Origin: an uncultured Pseudomonas sp. | Lineage (GTDB): Bacteria; Pseudomonadota; Gammaproteobacteria; Pseudomonadales; Pseudomonadaceae | Direction: 5' to 3' | Length of the DNA stretch: 64,000 nt | Assembly: GCF_943846705.1 (NCBI RefSeq) | Contig: NZ_OX044366.1 | Span: 1,178,001-1,242,000, forward strand | In this document: positions 7,507 to 14,940 of the stretch, piece by piece | Position numbering within the stretch: position 1 is the stretch's first letter | Layout: each line of letters opens with the position of its first letter | Translations under genes and position numbers: made by a program | The notes under the pieces: model-generated | What the model saw: the letters and a program-made list of their open reading frames with translations, nothing else | What the model was told of the DNA's origin: nothing | Database searches by the model: none

Positions 7507-9542
7507 TCCACTCGATTACACGACAGAGCGGCTTGGGTAGCCGGGACTTCATCGCGCTCATCAACAAAGGCCACTGCCGGCGAACCATCGGCGTTGTGTT
7601 GATACACCGCGCTCGGCTGGCCCTGCTCATTGAAGAACACCTGGCCCAGCCCCGCGCCATTCCACAGCCGCTCGCCAGCTTTGCTGCGCGAGGGGATGCG
7701 CGGCGTAACCTGCATGCGCCGGCGCTTGGTCAGCCAGTTAAGCGGTGACCAGGGCGCGTATAGCCAGCGGTTGAGGCGGTCGAACCAGTCGAGCAGGCGC
7801 TGCGGAAAATCGTTTTTCAAACCGCTGCTGGTGATCTGCCAGAGCTGCGGCCCCTGCTTGCGCTGACGAATCAGCACCTTGTAGACGAAGGAGTAATGCA
7901 CGTCGCCGGAGAGGATCACGTAGTTACCCGGCGTGCGCGAGTGGCGGAAGATATTCAGCATCACCTTCGCCGCGCCGCGGTGGGCCATCCAGTTCTCGGC
8001 ATCGACCATCAACGGATGACCCGCCCAGCTGAACACCTTCTGCACGCTTTCGATCAGCTTGACGCCGAACATAGGCGCAGCCGAAACGATGATCGCTGAC
8101 GGCTGATCCAGCAGTGCCTGCTGAAATTCGCAGAGTGCTTCCCAGTCCATCAGGCCAGAGGGGCGCTTGCGCTTGCGTTCACTGCGCCAGCGCCGGGTAC
8201 GGGTATCCAGCACCACCAGTGTCGGGCTGGTCGGCAAGACGAAATGCCACTGGTGAAAGCCGAGTAGCGTGTCGATCAACGCATCCTGCTGCTGGCTGTG
8301 CATATGGTTGTCCGCATCACGCTCCGCCGTCATGGCCTGGACAGCCTGCAACGGCTTGGCGAACACCTGCGGGTTATTGCCCCAACCTTGGCACAGCAGG
8401 TAGGCAATCAGCGCATTGCCGAGAATGCGCTTGGAAAACGGATGACCATAGGCCGTCTGCTCCCACTGCGCAGAGAGGTTCCAGTCATCGGTGACGTCGT
8501 GGTCATCGAAGATCATCAACGTGGGCAGGTGGGCGAGGGCCCGGGCAACCTGCGCCAGGCCGCCGCGAAACGCTTCGATGTGCTCACGCTCGGCCTGATA
8601 GCGCGGCACTTCGTCGTCACTCAACGCCGGCATCTCGGCATCCAGCAAGGTCCAGGGCACAGGTGACCAGACCAGCAGGTACATGGCCAGCACTTCGGCG
8701 CAGGTCACCAGGTGGTTGTCGGCGCTGCTGGTGGTGAATATCGGTTTTTCCACCCCGCCAAAGAAACGTTCGCGCAGGGTTTCGTTGCTTTTCAGTTCCG
8801 GCAGCAATTCGGCACGCTGGTAGTAGCTGGCCGGGTGCTCATACAGCGCCGTGCTGTCATCGACCACCGCGCCCTCCAGGTGCTCACCGAACAGCCCGAG
8901 GCGGGCGATAACCTGATGAATCGCGCGCAACATCGGCCCGCTGACATCATCGGCGTACACCTGGTCGCCGCTCATCAGCAGCAACGCCGGCCGCTGTTCA
9001 GGGGCGTGCGCTTCGGCCAACAGCCGGTCGGCGCAGAGCAGGCCATCGGCCGAGGGATGATGCGGCTTGCGGCAGGAACCGTGAAGCAGGTGGTCAAGCC
9101 GTTCACGCAGGACGAAGTTAGGCTGCGCCACACCGTCATACAACAAGTGCGGTGCCCACTCGGCAATGCCCTGCGCCGCCTGATCGGGTTGCTCGATCAA
9201 CAGGTCATAGTCGATCTGCACATCGCAGGGCAGCGGCGTATCCAAGGCAAGTTCGATCAGGTGGATAAAGGCATGCTCACCGATCTGGACAACCTGACAG
9301 CTGTCGCCCTGCAGCGGATAGCGCTGCGGCGCTGCAGCGTCGCCATGGGCCAGCTGCAGACTTAGGCTCAGCGGCCGACTGCCGACCAACCAGAGCACCA
9401 GGCACTGCGGCTGCATGCGCCGCAGCAGCGGACCGGCCAGCACCAGGGGGAGGTCATCATGGACAGCAGCGGTGGGTATCGGCATCAGGGCATTGGGCTC
9501 AGGTGACATGCGCAAGGGCAATAGAACGCCATTTTGCGCCAC
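7503..9542 (-). CDS. PhoD-like (alkaline phosphatase D family) metallophosphatase
   Basis: 679 residues from a GTG at 9542; an ATG at 9509 (MSPEPNALMP) is an equally possible start, neither having a clear ribosome binding site. Catalytic motifs of the PhoD-like metallophosphatase fold are visible: LLMSGDQVYADDVSGPML, then LMIFDDHDVTDDWNLS, and near the C-terminus YVILSGDVHYSFVYKV. These supply the metal-binding Asp/His residues. There is no signal peptide or Tat motif, unlike exported PhoD, so a cytoplasmic enzyme is likely. Substrate unknown. The Crp/Fnr regulator gene lies 37 bases upstream in the same direction and may be co-transcribed. Confidence 0.8.
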   Translation of the reverse strand: MAQNGVLLPLRMSPEPNALMPIPTAAVHDDLPLVLAGPLLRRMQPQCLVLWLVGSRPLSLSLQLAHGDAAAPQRYPLQGDSCQVVQIGEHAFIHLIELALDTPLPCDVQIDYDLLIEQPDQAAQGIAEWAPHLLYDGVAQPNFVLRERLDHLLHGSCRKPHHPSADGLLCADRLLAEAHAPEQRPALLLMSGDQVYADDVSGPMLRAIHQVIARLGLFGEHLEGAVVDDSTALYEHPASYYQRAELLPELKSNETLRERFFGGVEKPIFTTSSADNHLVTCAEVLAMYLLVWSPVPWTLLDAEMPALSDDEVPRYQAEREHIEAFRGGLAQVARALAHLPTLMIFDDHDVTDDWNLSAQWEQTAYGHPFSKRILGNALIAYLLCQGWGNNPQVFAKPLQAVQAMTAERDADNHMHSQQQDALIDTLLGFHQWHFVLPTSPTLVVLDTRTRRWRSERKRKRPSGLMDWEALCEFQQALLDQPSAIIVSAAPMFGVKLIESVQKVFSWAGHPLMVDAENWMAHRGAAKVMLNIFRHSRTPGNYVILSGDVHYSFVYKVLIRQRKQGPQLWQITSSGLKNDFPQRLLDWFDRLNRWLYAPWSPLNWLTKRRRMQVTPRIPSRSKAGERLWNGAGLGQVFFNEQGQPSAVYQHNADGSPAVAFVDERDEVPATQAALSCNRVD

Positions 9543-9578
9543 AGGTTCAGTCTTTGCAGCCGGCCAAGTCTGTTTAGC

Positions 9579-10262
9579 TCATTGTGCGGCCTGGCGCAGC
9601 CCCGGCAGATCGAGGATTTCAATCTCGCCATAGGTCAGCCGCACAATGCCCTGGCCTTGCAGTTCCTTGAGGATCTGGTTGGTGGTCTGCCGGGAGATCG
9701 ACAGCATCAGCGCCAGCTGCTCCTGAGGCAAATGAATGACCCGGCGCGGCTCACCTTCGCCGTAATTTTCGGCCATCAGCAGCAGCCGCCGGGCCAGGCG
9801 CGGGGCCGCCGGCAGCAGGCTCATTTCTTCCAGGGCAATAAACGCCAGGCGCAGTTTCTGGCTCATCAGCAGGGCGAAGTCGCGCCAGTACTGCGGTTGT
9901 TGCTCGAGCAGCGCCAGCAACGGCGCCTGCGGTACCAGTAGCAGGGTGGTGGCACCTTCGGCAAAGGCATCGTGGGTGCGCGGCTGGCCGTCGAACAGGG
10001 AAATCTCGCCGAACCAGTAGGGCGGCTCGACCAGGGTCAGCAGCGCTTCCTTGCCGGCGGCGTTGACCGCGCCAATGCGCATACCCCCGGCAACCACCGC
10101 ATACAAACCGCAAGGCGGATCGCCGCGACGAAACAACACTTGTCCCGCCGCCAACTGCTGCACCTGAGCAGCCGCGAGCAGGGTGTCTTGCAACCCGGTA
10201 GGCAGGGCGTTGAACCAATGACCCTGGCGCAAGCGGGTCTGATAGCTGTGGGCGGCGTTCAT
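9579..10262 (-). CDS. Crp/Fnr family transcriptional regulator
   Basis: 227 residues. An N-terminal cyclic-nucleotide-binding-type beta barrel (about 20-140, with GQVLFRRGDPPCGLYAVVAGG and WFGEISLFDGQPR) is followed by a Crp-type helix-turn-helix (about 170-220; LPQEQLALMLSISRQTTNQI). There is no N-terminal Cys cluster, so it is not an Fnr-type iron-sulfur oxygen sensor. The cAMP-contact residues are not fully conserved, so the effector is unclear. It is divergent from the Mpo1-like gene (about 90 bases between starts) and upstream of the PhoD-like gene; either could be a target. Confidence 0.85.
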   Translation of the reverse strand: MNAAHSYQTRLRQGHWFNALPTGLQDTLLAAAQVQQLAAGQVLFRRGDPPCGLYAVVAGGMRIGAVNAAGKEALLTLVEPPYWFGEISLFDGQPRTHDAFAEGATTLLLVPQAPLLALLEQQPQYWRDFALLMSQKLRLAFIALEEMSLLPAAPRLARRLLLMAENYGEGEPRRVIHLPQEQLALMLSISRQTTNQILKELQGQGIVRLTYGEIEILDLPGLRQAAQ

Positions 10263-10351
10263 CGCTGACCCTCGGTTTGTCGGCTAACTGACAGAGCGCC
10301 GCGTGGTCCCGGGTTCATGCTGGGCACCTGTCTTGCGTGAGGAACATAAGC

Positions 10352-10876
10352 ATGAAAACCCTGGTCGACCATCTGGCTCAATACGCGGCGTATCACCGCG
10401 ATCCACGCAATATTCTCAGCCACTTTATCGGCATTCCTCTGATCGTTCTGGCGGTGGCGGTGTTGCTCGCGCGCCCGGGTTTCGAGGTGCTCGGCCTGTG
10501 GCTATCCCCGGCCGTGTTAGTGGCCCTGGCAGCGGGCGCATTCTACCTGCGCCTAGACCTGCGCTTCGGCCTGTTGATGGCATTGCTGTTAGGGCTCTGC
10601 CTGTGGGCGGCGGCAAACCTGGCGCTGCAGTCGACAACCATCTGGTTGAGCAGCGGCATTGGCCTGTTTGTGCTCGGCTGGATAATTCAGTTTGTGGGGC
10701 ATTATTACGAAGGCCGCAAGCCGGCCTTCGTCGATGATGTGATGGGTTTGGTGATCGGCCCGCTGTTCGTCGTCGCCGAAGCCGCCTTCCTGCTAGGCCT
10801 GCGCAAGGCGCTTGAGCAGGCCATCGTCGAACGTGCCGGGCCGACCTGCATCCACGCAAAGCCAGCCCGCACCTGA
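10352..10876 (+). CDS. DUF962/Mpo1-like membrane protein
   Basis: 174 residues from the ATG at 10352, with GAGG ten bases upstream (an in-frame GTG lies at 10337). The N-terminal YHRDPRNILSHFIGIPLI and the later IQFVGHYYEGRKPAFVDD are the conserved histidine motifs of the Mpo1/YGL010w family, whose yeast member is an iron-dependent dioxygenase of 2-hydroxy fatty acids. Four to five hydrophobic segments fill the region between. The bacterial role is not established. It is divergent from the Crp/Fnr gene. Confidence 0.8.
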   Translation: MKTLVDHLAQYAAYHRDPRNILSHFIGIPLIVLAVAVLLARPGFEVLGLWLSPAVLVALAAGAFYLRLDLRFGLLMALLLGLCLWAAANLALQSTTIWLSSGIGLFVLGWIIQFVGHYYEGRKPAFVDDVMGLVIGPLFVVAEAAFLLGLRKALEQAIVERAGPTCIHAKPART

Positions 10877-10906
10877 TAATTACTGAGCCGCCAGCGGCGG
10901 CTCAGC

Positions 10907-11650
10907 TCAATACATCGCCATCCACTGATTGGTCAATGAACGGGTGTGGCGATACACGGTGATCGGCGCAAACGGCCGGCCCGAGGCACTCTGCAGGGCG
11001 CTGCTCTGGCTGTTGAGGTCGACCAGCGCGGCCTTGAGATAATCCCAGCGGGTTTTCAGCTTGCTGATCTGCGGGTCGTTCTTGACGTTGAGTGCGGCCA
11101 GTTGTTGATCAACCGAGGGCACGATCTTGCGTTCGTCCTGACCGAGGTAGGTATCGGTCTGCTCGCGGGCGATCTCGAAGTTGCCGAAGTAGGAACGGCT
11201 GAGGTACTGCACGGAGAGATATTCGAGCTTGGCCGACAGTTCATTGTCGCCCGCCGCCGAGAACGTACGGGTTTGCTCCAGTACCCCGAGCAAGGCTTTG
11301 CTGAGGTCTTCCGGGTAGCGCCAGGGCATGTCTTCTTCGTTCGGGCCAAAGGCCACGCCACGGCGCACCTGCACCACCAACTCCTGGTGTGCACTGCGCA
11401 AGGCATCGCTACTTTGCGGCAGGCTTTGCACCGCGGCCGCCAGGGCTTGCAGGTCAGCTTCCAGGGCGTCTTGGTGTTTCTTTTGGAAACCCTCGCCGCG
11501 TAACAGCATGAGGCTGCTGGTAACCCGGCTGGCCTGCACCTGCACCTGTTCCTGAGGGGTAACGGCTTGAGCAAAGGTCAACGGCGAGAGGCCGGAAAAC
11601 AGCCCGATAAGTGCCAGCAATAGCCAGCGAGACAGCATGGTGGAACGCAT
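10907..11650 (-). CDS. Exported protein of unknown function
   Basis: 247 residues starting at an ATG with AAGGAGC about eight bases upstream. Residues 1-28 form a signal peptide ending SPLTFAQA. The mature part is mostly helical by composition, rich in Gln, Ala and Leu (for example ALEADLQALAAAVQSL), with no Cys in the mature part, no lipobox and no membrane segment after the signal. I do not recognise the family. It is a probable soluble periplasmic protein. It is convergent with the Mpo1-like gene and about 170 bases downstream of modC in the same direction. Confidence 0.65.
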   Translation of the reverse strand: MRSTMLSRWLLLALIGLFSGLSPLTFAQAVTPQEQVQVQASRVTSSLMLLRGEGFQKKHQDALEADLQALAAAVQSLPQSSDALRSAHQELVVQVRRGVAFGPNEEDMPWRYPEDLSKALLGVLEQTRTFSAAGDNELSAKLEYLSVQYLSRSYFGNFEIAREQTDTYLGQDERKIVPSVDQQLAALNVKNDPQISKLKTRWDYLKAALVDLNSQSSALQSASGRPFAPITVYRHTRSLTNQWMAMY

Positions 11651-11821
11651 ACGAGGGTGCTCCTTATTATTTTTGTGAGCAGTGCTAAACGAATCAGCGG
11701 GTACATTTGCGCGCCACAGGGTACTGCACTGAATACGCGATAAAAGCAGCCTAAAGAGTGATTTCGTCGGAAAAATGCGCCGTTCAGCCGAGTAATGCCG
11801 CGTCTGCACGCTGACAGCCCC

Positions 11822-12964
11822 TCAACTGGCGCTTAGCAGTGACACCGATTTGATCTGCGCCCAGAGTTGCTGGCCAGGCTGAATATCCAGGCGGTCGAAG
11901 GAGTAGCGGGTGATGCGCGCCATCAGTTGCTCGCCACCCACTTGCAACCGCACCAGCACATGCGCCTGCTCGGCCACGTTGATCCAATCGAGCACCCGCG
12001 CGGGCAGCAGGTTGAGCACGCTGCTGTCTTGCGCCTGTTGCAGACTCAGGCTGATATCCCGCGCCTTGATCTTGACCCGCACCGACGCGTCCAACGGCAG
12101 CGGCCCATGCGGCAACTGCAAGCTGATGCGGCTGCCGGCTAGCTGCACCGCGAGCAAACCGTAAGCCGCGTCATGCGCCATGACCTGCGCATCCACCACC
12201 GCTTCGGCGTCGTCCTCGAAGACAAATGGCAGATCGGCGCGCAGCAGGGTTTCCTTGAGCGGGCCGCTGGCACTGGCGCTACCCTCTTCGAGCAACACCA
12301 GATGCTCGGCCAGGCGCGCGACTTCATCCGGCGAATGGCTGACGTAAATAATTGGAATCTGCAGCTCGCCATGCAGCCGCTCCAGATAGGGAAGTACTTC
12401 CTGTTTGCGCTTGAGATCAAGCGAGGCCAGCGGCTCGTCCAGCAGCAGTAACCGTGGGCTGGTCAGCAACGCGCGGGCAATGCCGACGCGCTGCTGTTCA
12501 CCGCCAGAGAGCTTGCCCGGTAGACGCTGCAGCAGATGGCCAATCCCCAGCAGGTCAACCGCCTGTTCCAGGGCAATGCGCCGCTGGCCGATTGGAATGC
12601 GCTTCAACCCGTAGTCCAGATTGCGCTGCACCGACAGGTGGCTAAACAGGTTGGCATGCTGAAACACGTAACCCACGGCCCGCTGGTGCGCCGGCACGAA
12701 GATGCCACGCTGACTGTCCTGCCACAGCTCACCATTGACCTGCAGGTAGCCCTCGGTGGGTCGATCCAAGCCGGCGAAACAGCGCAGGCAGCTGGTTTTG
12801 CCCGAACCGGAATGGCCGAACAACGCGCTGACGCCACGACCGGGCAGGTGCAAGTCGACATCCAGGCTGAAGCCGGGGTGCTCAACCTTGAACCGCGCCT
12901 GGATTTCACCCAGCCCTGCGACCGTACGAATAGCCGCCGGGCGGCGCTGCAGTGGCCAGATCAT
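11822..12964 (-). CDS. modC: Molybdate ABC transporter, ATP-binding protein
   Basis: 380 residues from the ATG at 12964, whose ATGA overlaps the modB stop codon. The ABC domain shows Walker A GHSGSGKTS, Q-loop FQHANLF, signature LSGGEQQRVGIARAL and Walker B LLLLDEPLASLD. The C-terminal third (from about 290) is a molybdate-binding MOP domain (VKIKARDISLSL, ARVLDW), which distinguishes ModC from other importers. It powers high-affinity molybdate uptake. Together with nirBD and nasA nearby this makes sense, because the nitrate reductase needs the molybdenum cofactor. Confidence 0.93.
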   Translation of the reverse strand: MIWPLQRRPAAIRTVAGLGEIQARFKVEHPGFSLDVDLHLPGRGVSALFGHSGSGKTSCLRCFAGLDRPTEGYLQVNGELWQDSQRGIFVPAHQRAVGYVFQHANLFSHLSVQRNLDYGLKRIPIGQRRIALEQAVDLLGIGHLLQRLPGKLSGGEQQRVGIARALLTSPRLLLLDEPLASLDLKRKQEVLPYLERLHGELQIPIIYVSHSPDEVARLAEHLVLLEEGSASASGPLKETLLRADLPFVFEDDAEAVVDAQVMAHDAAYGLLAVQLAGSRISLQLPHGPLPLDASVRVKIKARDISLSLQQAQDSSVLNLLPARVLDWINVAEQAHVLVRLQVGGEQLMARITRYSFDRLDIQPGQQLWAQIKSVSLLSAS

Positions 12965-13641
12965 TGCCAAATCCGCTTGCTGCTGCGCCCGGAATACAAC
13001 GCCAGCAACACGATAAAGGAGAACAGCAGCATGCCGCCGGCCAGCCAGTGGGCTTGGGCGTACTGCATGGTTTCGACATGGTTGTAGATCTGCACGGAGG
13101 CCACCTGGGTCTTGCCGGGGATATTGCCGCCGATCATCAGCACCACGCCGAACTCACCGACGGTATGGGCAAAACCGAGCACTGCGGCGGTGACAAAACC
13201 CGGCTTGGCCAACGGCAGCACCACCGTAAAAAACGCATCCCACGGCCCAGCCCGCAAGGTGGCCGCCGCCTCCAGCGGGCCACGGCCAATGGCCTCGAAG
13301 GCGTTTTGCAGCGGCTGCACAACAAAGGGCAGGGAATAAAACACCGAGCCGATCACCAGGCCGCTGAAGGTAAAGGTCAAGGTGCCCAGGCCGAGACTCT
13401 GCGTCAGCTGACCGATAACACCATGCGGGCCCATGCTCACCAGCAGGTAAAAACCAATCACCGTCGGCGGCAGCACCAGCGGCAGGGCCACCACCGCGCC
13501 TATCGGCTGCTTCCAGCGCGAGTCAGTGCGCGCCAGCCACCAGGCAATCGGCGTACCGAGCAGCAGCAGCACCACGGTGGTCAGCGCGGCCAACTCCAGG
13601 GTCAGCAGAACGGCAGCAACATCAGCATGCGTCAGTGGCAT
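12961..13641 (-). CDS. modB: Molybdate ABC transporter, permease
   Basis: 226 residues with about five to six membrane-spanning segments. The permease EAA loop that contacts ModC is visible at GPLEAAATLRAGPWDAFFTV, and FAHTVGEFGVVLMIGGNI is the conserved stretch of ModB/CysT-type permeases. The gene sits 12 bases behind modA and overlaps modC by four bases, giving the usual modABC operon. Confidence 0.93.
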   Translation of the reverse strand: MPLTHADVAAVLLTLELAALTTVVLLLLGTPIAWWLARTDSRWKQPIGAVVALPLVLPPTVIGFYLLVSMGPHGVIGQLTQSLGLGTLTFTFSGLVIGSVFYSLPFVVQPLQNAFEAIGRGPLEAAATLRAGPWDAFFTVVLPLAKPGFVTAAVLGFAHTVGEFGVVLMIGGNIPGKTQVASVQIYNHVETMQYAQAHWLAGGMLLFSFIVLLALYSGRSSKRIWQ

Positions 13642-13653
13642 CAGAACATCTCG

Positions 13654-14412
13654 TTAAAGCTGGTAGCCGTAAGACTTGATAATCGCGGCCGCTTTCGCGC
13701 CTTTCAGGTACGCGGTAAAGGCCGCCGCCGCAGGGTTGTGTTCACCCGTCTTGAGAAGCAACCCATCCTGCTTGATCGGCGTGTGCAGCTCGGCCGGCAC
13801 CCGCCAGGCCGAACCGCTGCTGAGCTGGCCGTCTTGGTACACCTGCGACAGGGCGACAAAGCCCAGCTCGGCGTTACCCGTGGCAATAAATTGGTGGGTC
13901 TGGGTGATGCTCTGCCCCTCGACCAGTTTGTCCTTAACCACCGCGCTCAGGCCCAGTTTTTCCAGCACTTCGCTGGCGGCCAGGCCATAGGGCGCAGCCT
14001 TGGGGTTAGCCATGGCCAGATGCTGGTACTGATTGGCCTTGAGCACAGCCGGGCTGCCGTCGAGATAACCCGGGGCGGCTGACCACAGCACCAGACTGCC
14101 GACCGCATAGGTGAAGCGCGTACCGCTGACGCCCAAACCCTCGCTGTCCAGCTTGGCCGGGGTGCTGGCATCGGCACTGAGGAACACCTCAAACGGCGCG
14201 CCATGCACAATCTGCGCGTACAGCTGACCAGTGGCACCAAACGAGGCAAGCACGTGGTGTCCGCTATCCCGTTCAAACTCGGCAGCAATCGCCTGCAACG
14301 GCGCGGTGAAGTTGGCGGCCACCGCCACCTGTACCTGCCCGGCCAAGGCGTGATTGCTCCACAGTCCGCCAGTGAGCAGCGCCAGCAGCACGGTTGATAG
14401 ACGACGTTCCAT
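13654..14412 (-). CDS. modA: Molybdate ABC transporter, periplasmic binding protein
   Basis: 252 residues with a signal peptide ending near HALAG. The mature protein has the ModA pattern VAVAANFTAPLQAIAAEFE, FGATGQLYAQI, APFEVFLSADASTPAKL and ATGNAELGFVALSQV, with the serines and backbone amides that hold the tetrahedral oxyanion. It is the first gene of modABC. Its promoter region contains a ModE-like operator about 12 bases upstream of the start, so expression should fall when molybdate is plentiful. Confidence 0.93.
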   Translation of the reverse strand: MERRLSTVLLALLTGGLWSNHALAGQVQVAVAANFTAPLQAIAAEFERDSGHHVLASFGATGQLYAQIVHGAPFEVFLSADASTPAKLDSEGLGVSGTRFTYAVGSLVLWSAAPGYLDGSPAVLKANQYQHLAMANPKAAPYGLAASEVLEKLGLSAVVKDKLVEGQSITQTHQFIATGNAELGFVALSQVYQDGQLSSGSAWRVPAELHTPIKQDGLLLKTGEHNPAAAAFTAYLKGAKAAAIIKSYGYQL

Positions 14413-14424
14413 ACAATGTCGATC

Positions 14425-14448
14425 CGTTATGTTCAGGGATATATAGCG
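14425..14448 (-). promoter_or_regulatory. ModE-like operator upstream of modA
   Basis: Read on the minus strand the 24 bases have the form CGCTATAT-N8-ACATAACG. The Escherichia coli modA operator, from memory, is CGTTATAT-N8-ACATAACG, so the half-sites and spacing agree with one mismatch. The TATATA inside it could double as a -10 element, so bound ModE would block transcription. No modE gene is in this window. Confidence 0.65.
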
Positions 14449-14565
14449 CTTTATACACTGTCACGCACACCCGTACTAAGACCGCGGCATCAATACATTG
14501 CTGGCTCACCGTTAACCAGGCCGAAAAGATCGGCGGCCGCGCCTTCGCACCGCCGCCGAAACGCC

Positions 14566-14940
14566 TTAGCTCAGACCGATTTCCACCCGCTCGCCCTGCA
14601 GGCGCACCGGCCAGGTGCGCAGTTGCTGCTGCGGATACTCCAGGCAGCTGCCGTCCTGCAGGCGGAAATGCTGCTTGTACAACGGCGCGGCAATCACCAG
14701 ATCACCGGCGAGGTGGCCGATGATGCCGCGCCCGATCACGTTGGCACCGGACAGCGGATCGCGGTTATCAAGGGCGAACAGTTGCTTGTCGCTCGCCTCG
14801 TTGGGCAGATAGAACAGCGCCACTTGCGCACCGTCGACCCAGGCTACAACACCGGAGTTGGCCACCAGGTCGGCACGGCTACACACGGTGCGCCATTGCA
14901 GGTCTGCTGCCCCAATTACTGCTGCATTCGACTGGCTCAT
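14566..14940 (-). CDS. nirD: Assimilatory nitrite reductase, small subunit
   Basis: 124 residues with a Rieske-type fold (LFYLPNEASDKQLFALDN, then GRGIIGHLAGDLVIAAPLYK and a C-terminal LEYPQQQLRTWPV) but without the two Cys-x-His pairs of true Rieske proteins, as is normal for NirD. It partners NirB in NAD(P)H-dependent reduction of nitrite to ammonium. The start codon overlaps the nirB stop codon by one base, so the two are co-transcribed and probably translationally coupled. Confidence 0.92.
   Translation of the reverse strand: MSQSNAAVIGAADLQWRTVCSRADLVANSGVVAWVDGAQVALFYLPNEASDKQLFALDNRDPLSGANVIGRGIIGHLAGDLVIAAPLYKQHFRLQDGSCLEYPQQQLRTWPVRLQGERVEIGLS

Noticed and set aside
12952..14082. 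Long open frame antisense to modB and modA
   Set aside because: Gln/Arg/His-rich translation without motifs, exactly opposite well-supported genes; a by-product of high GC content.
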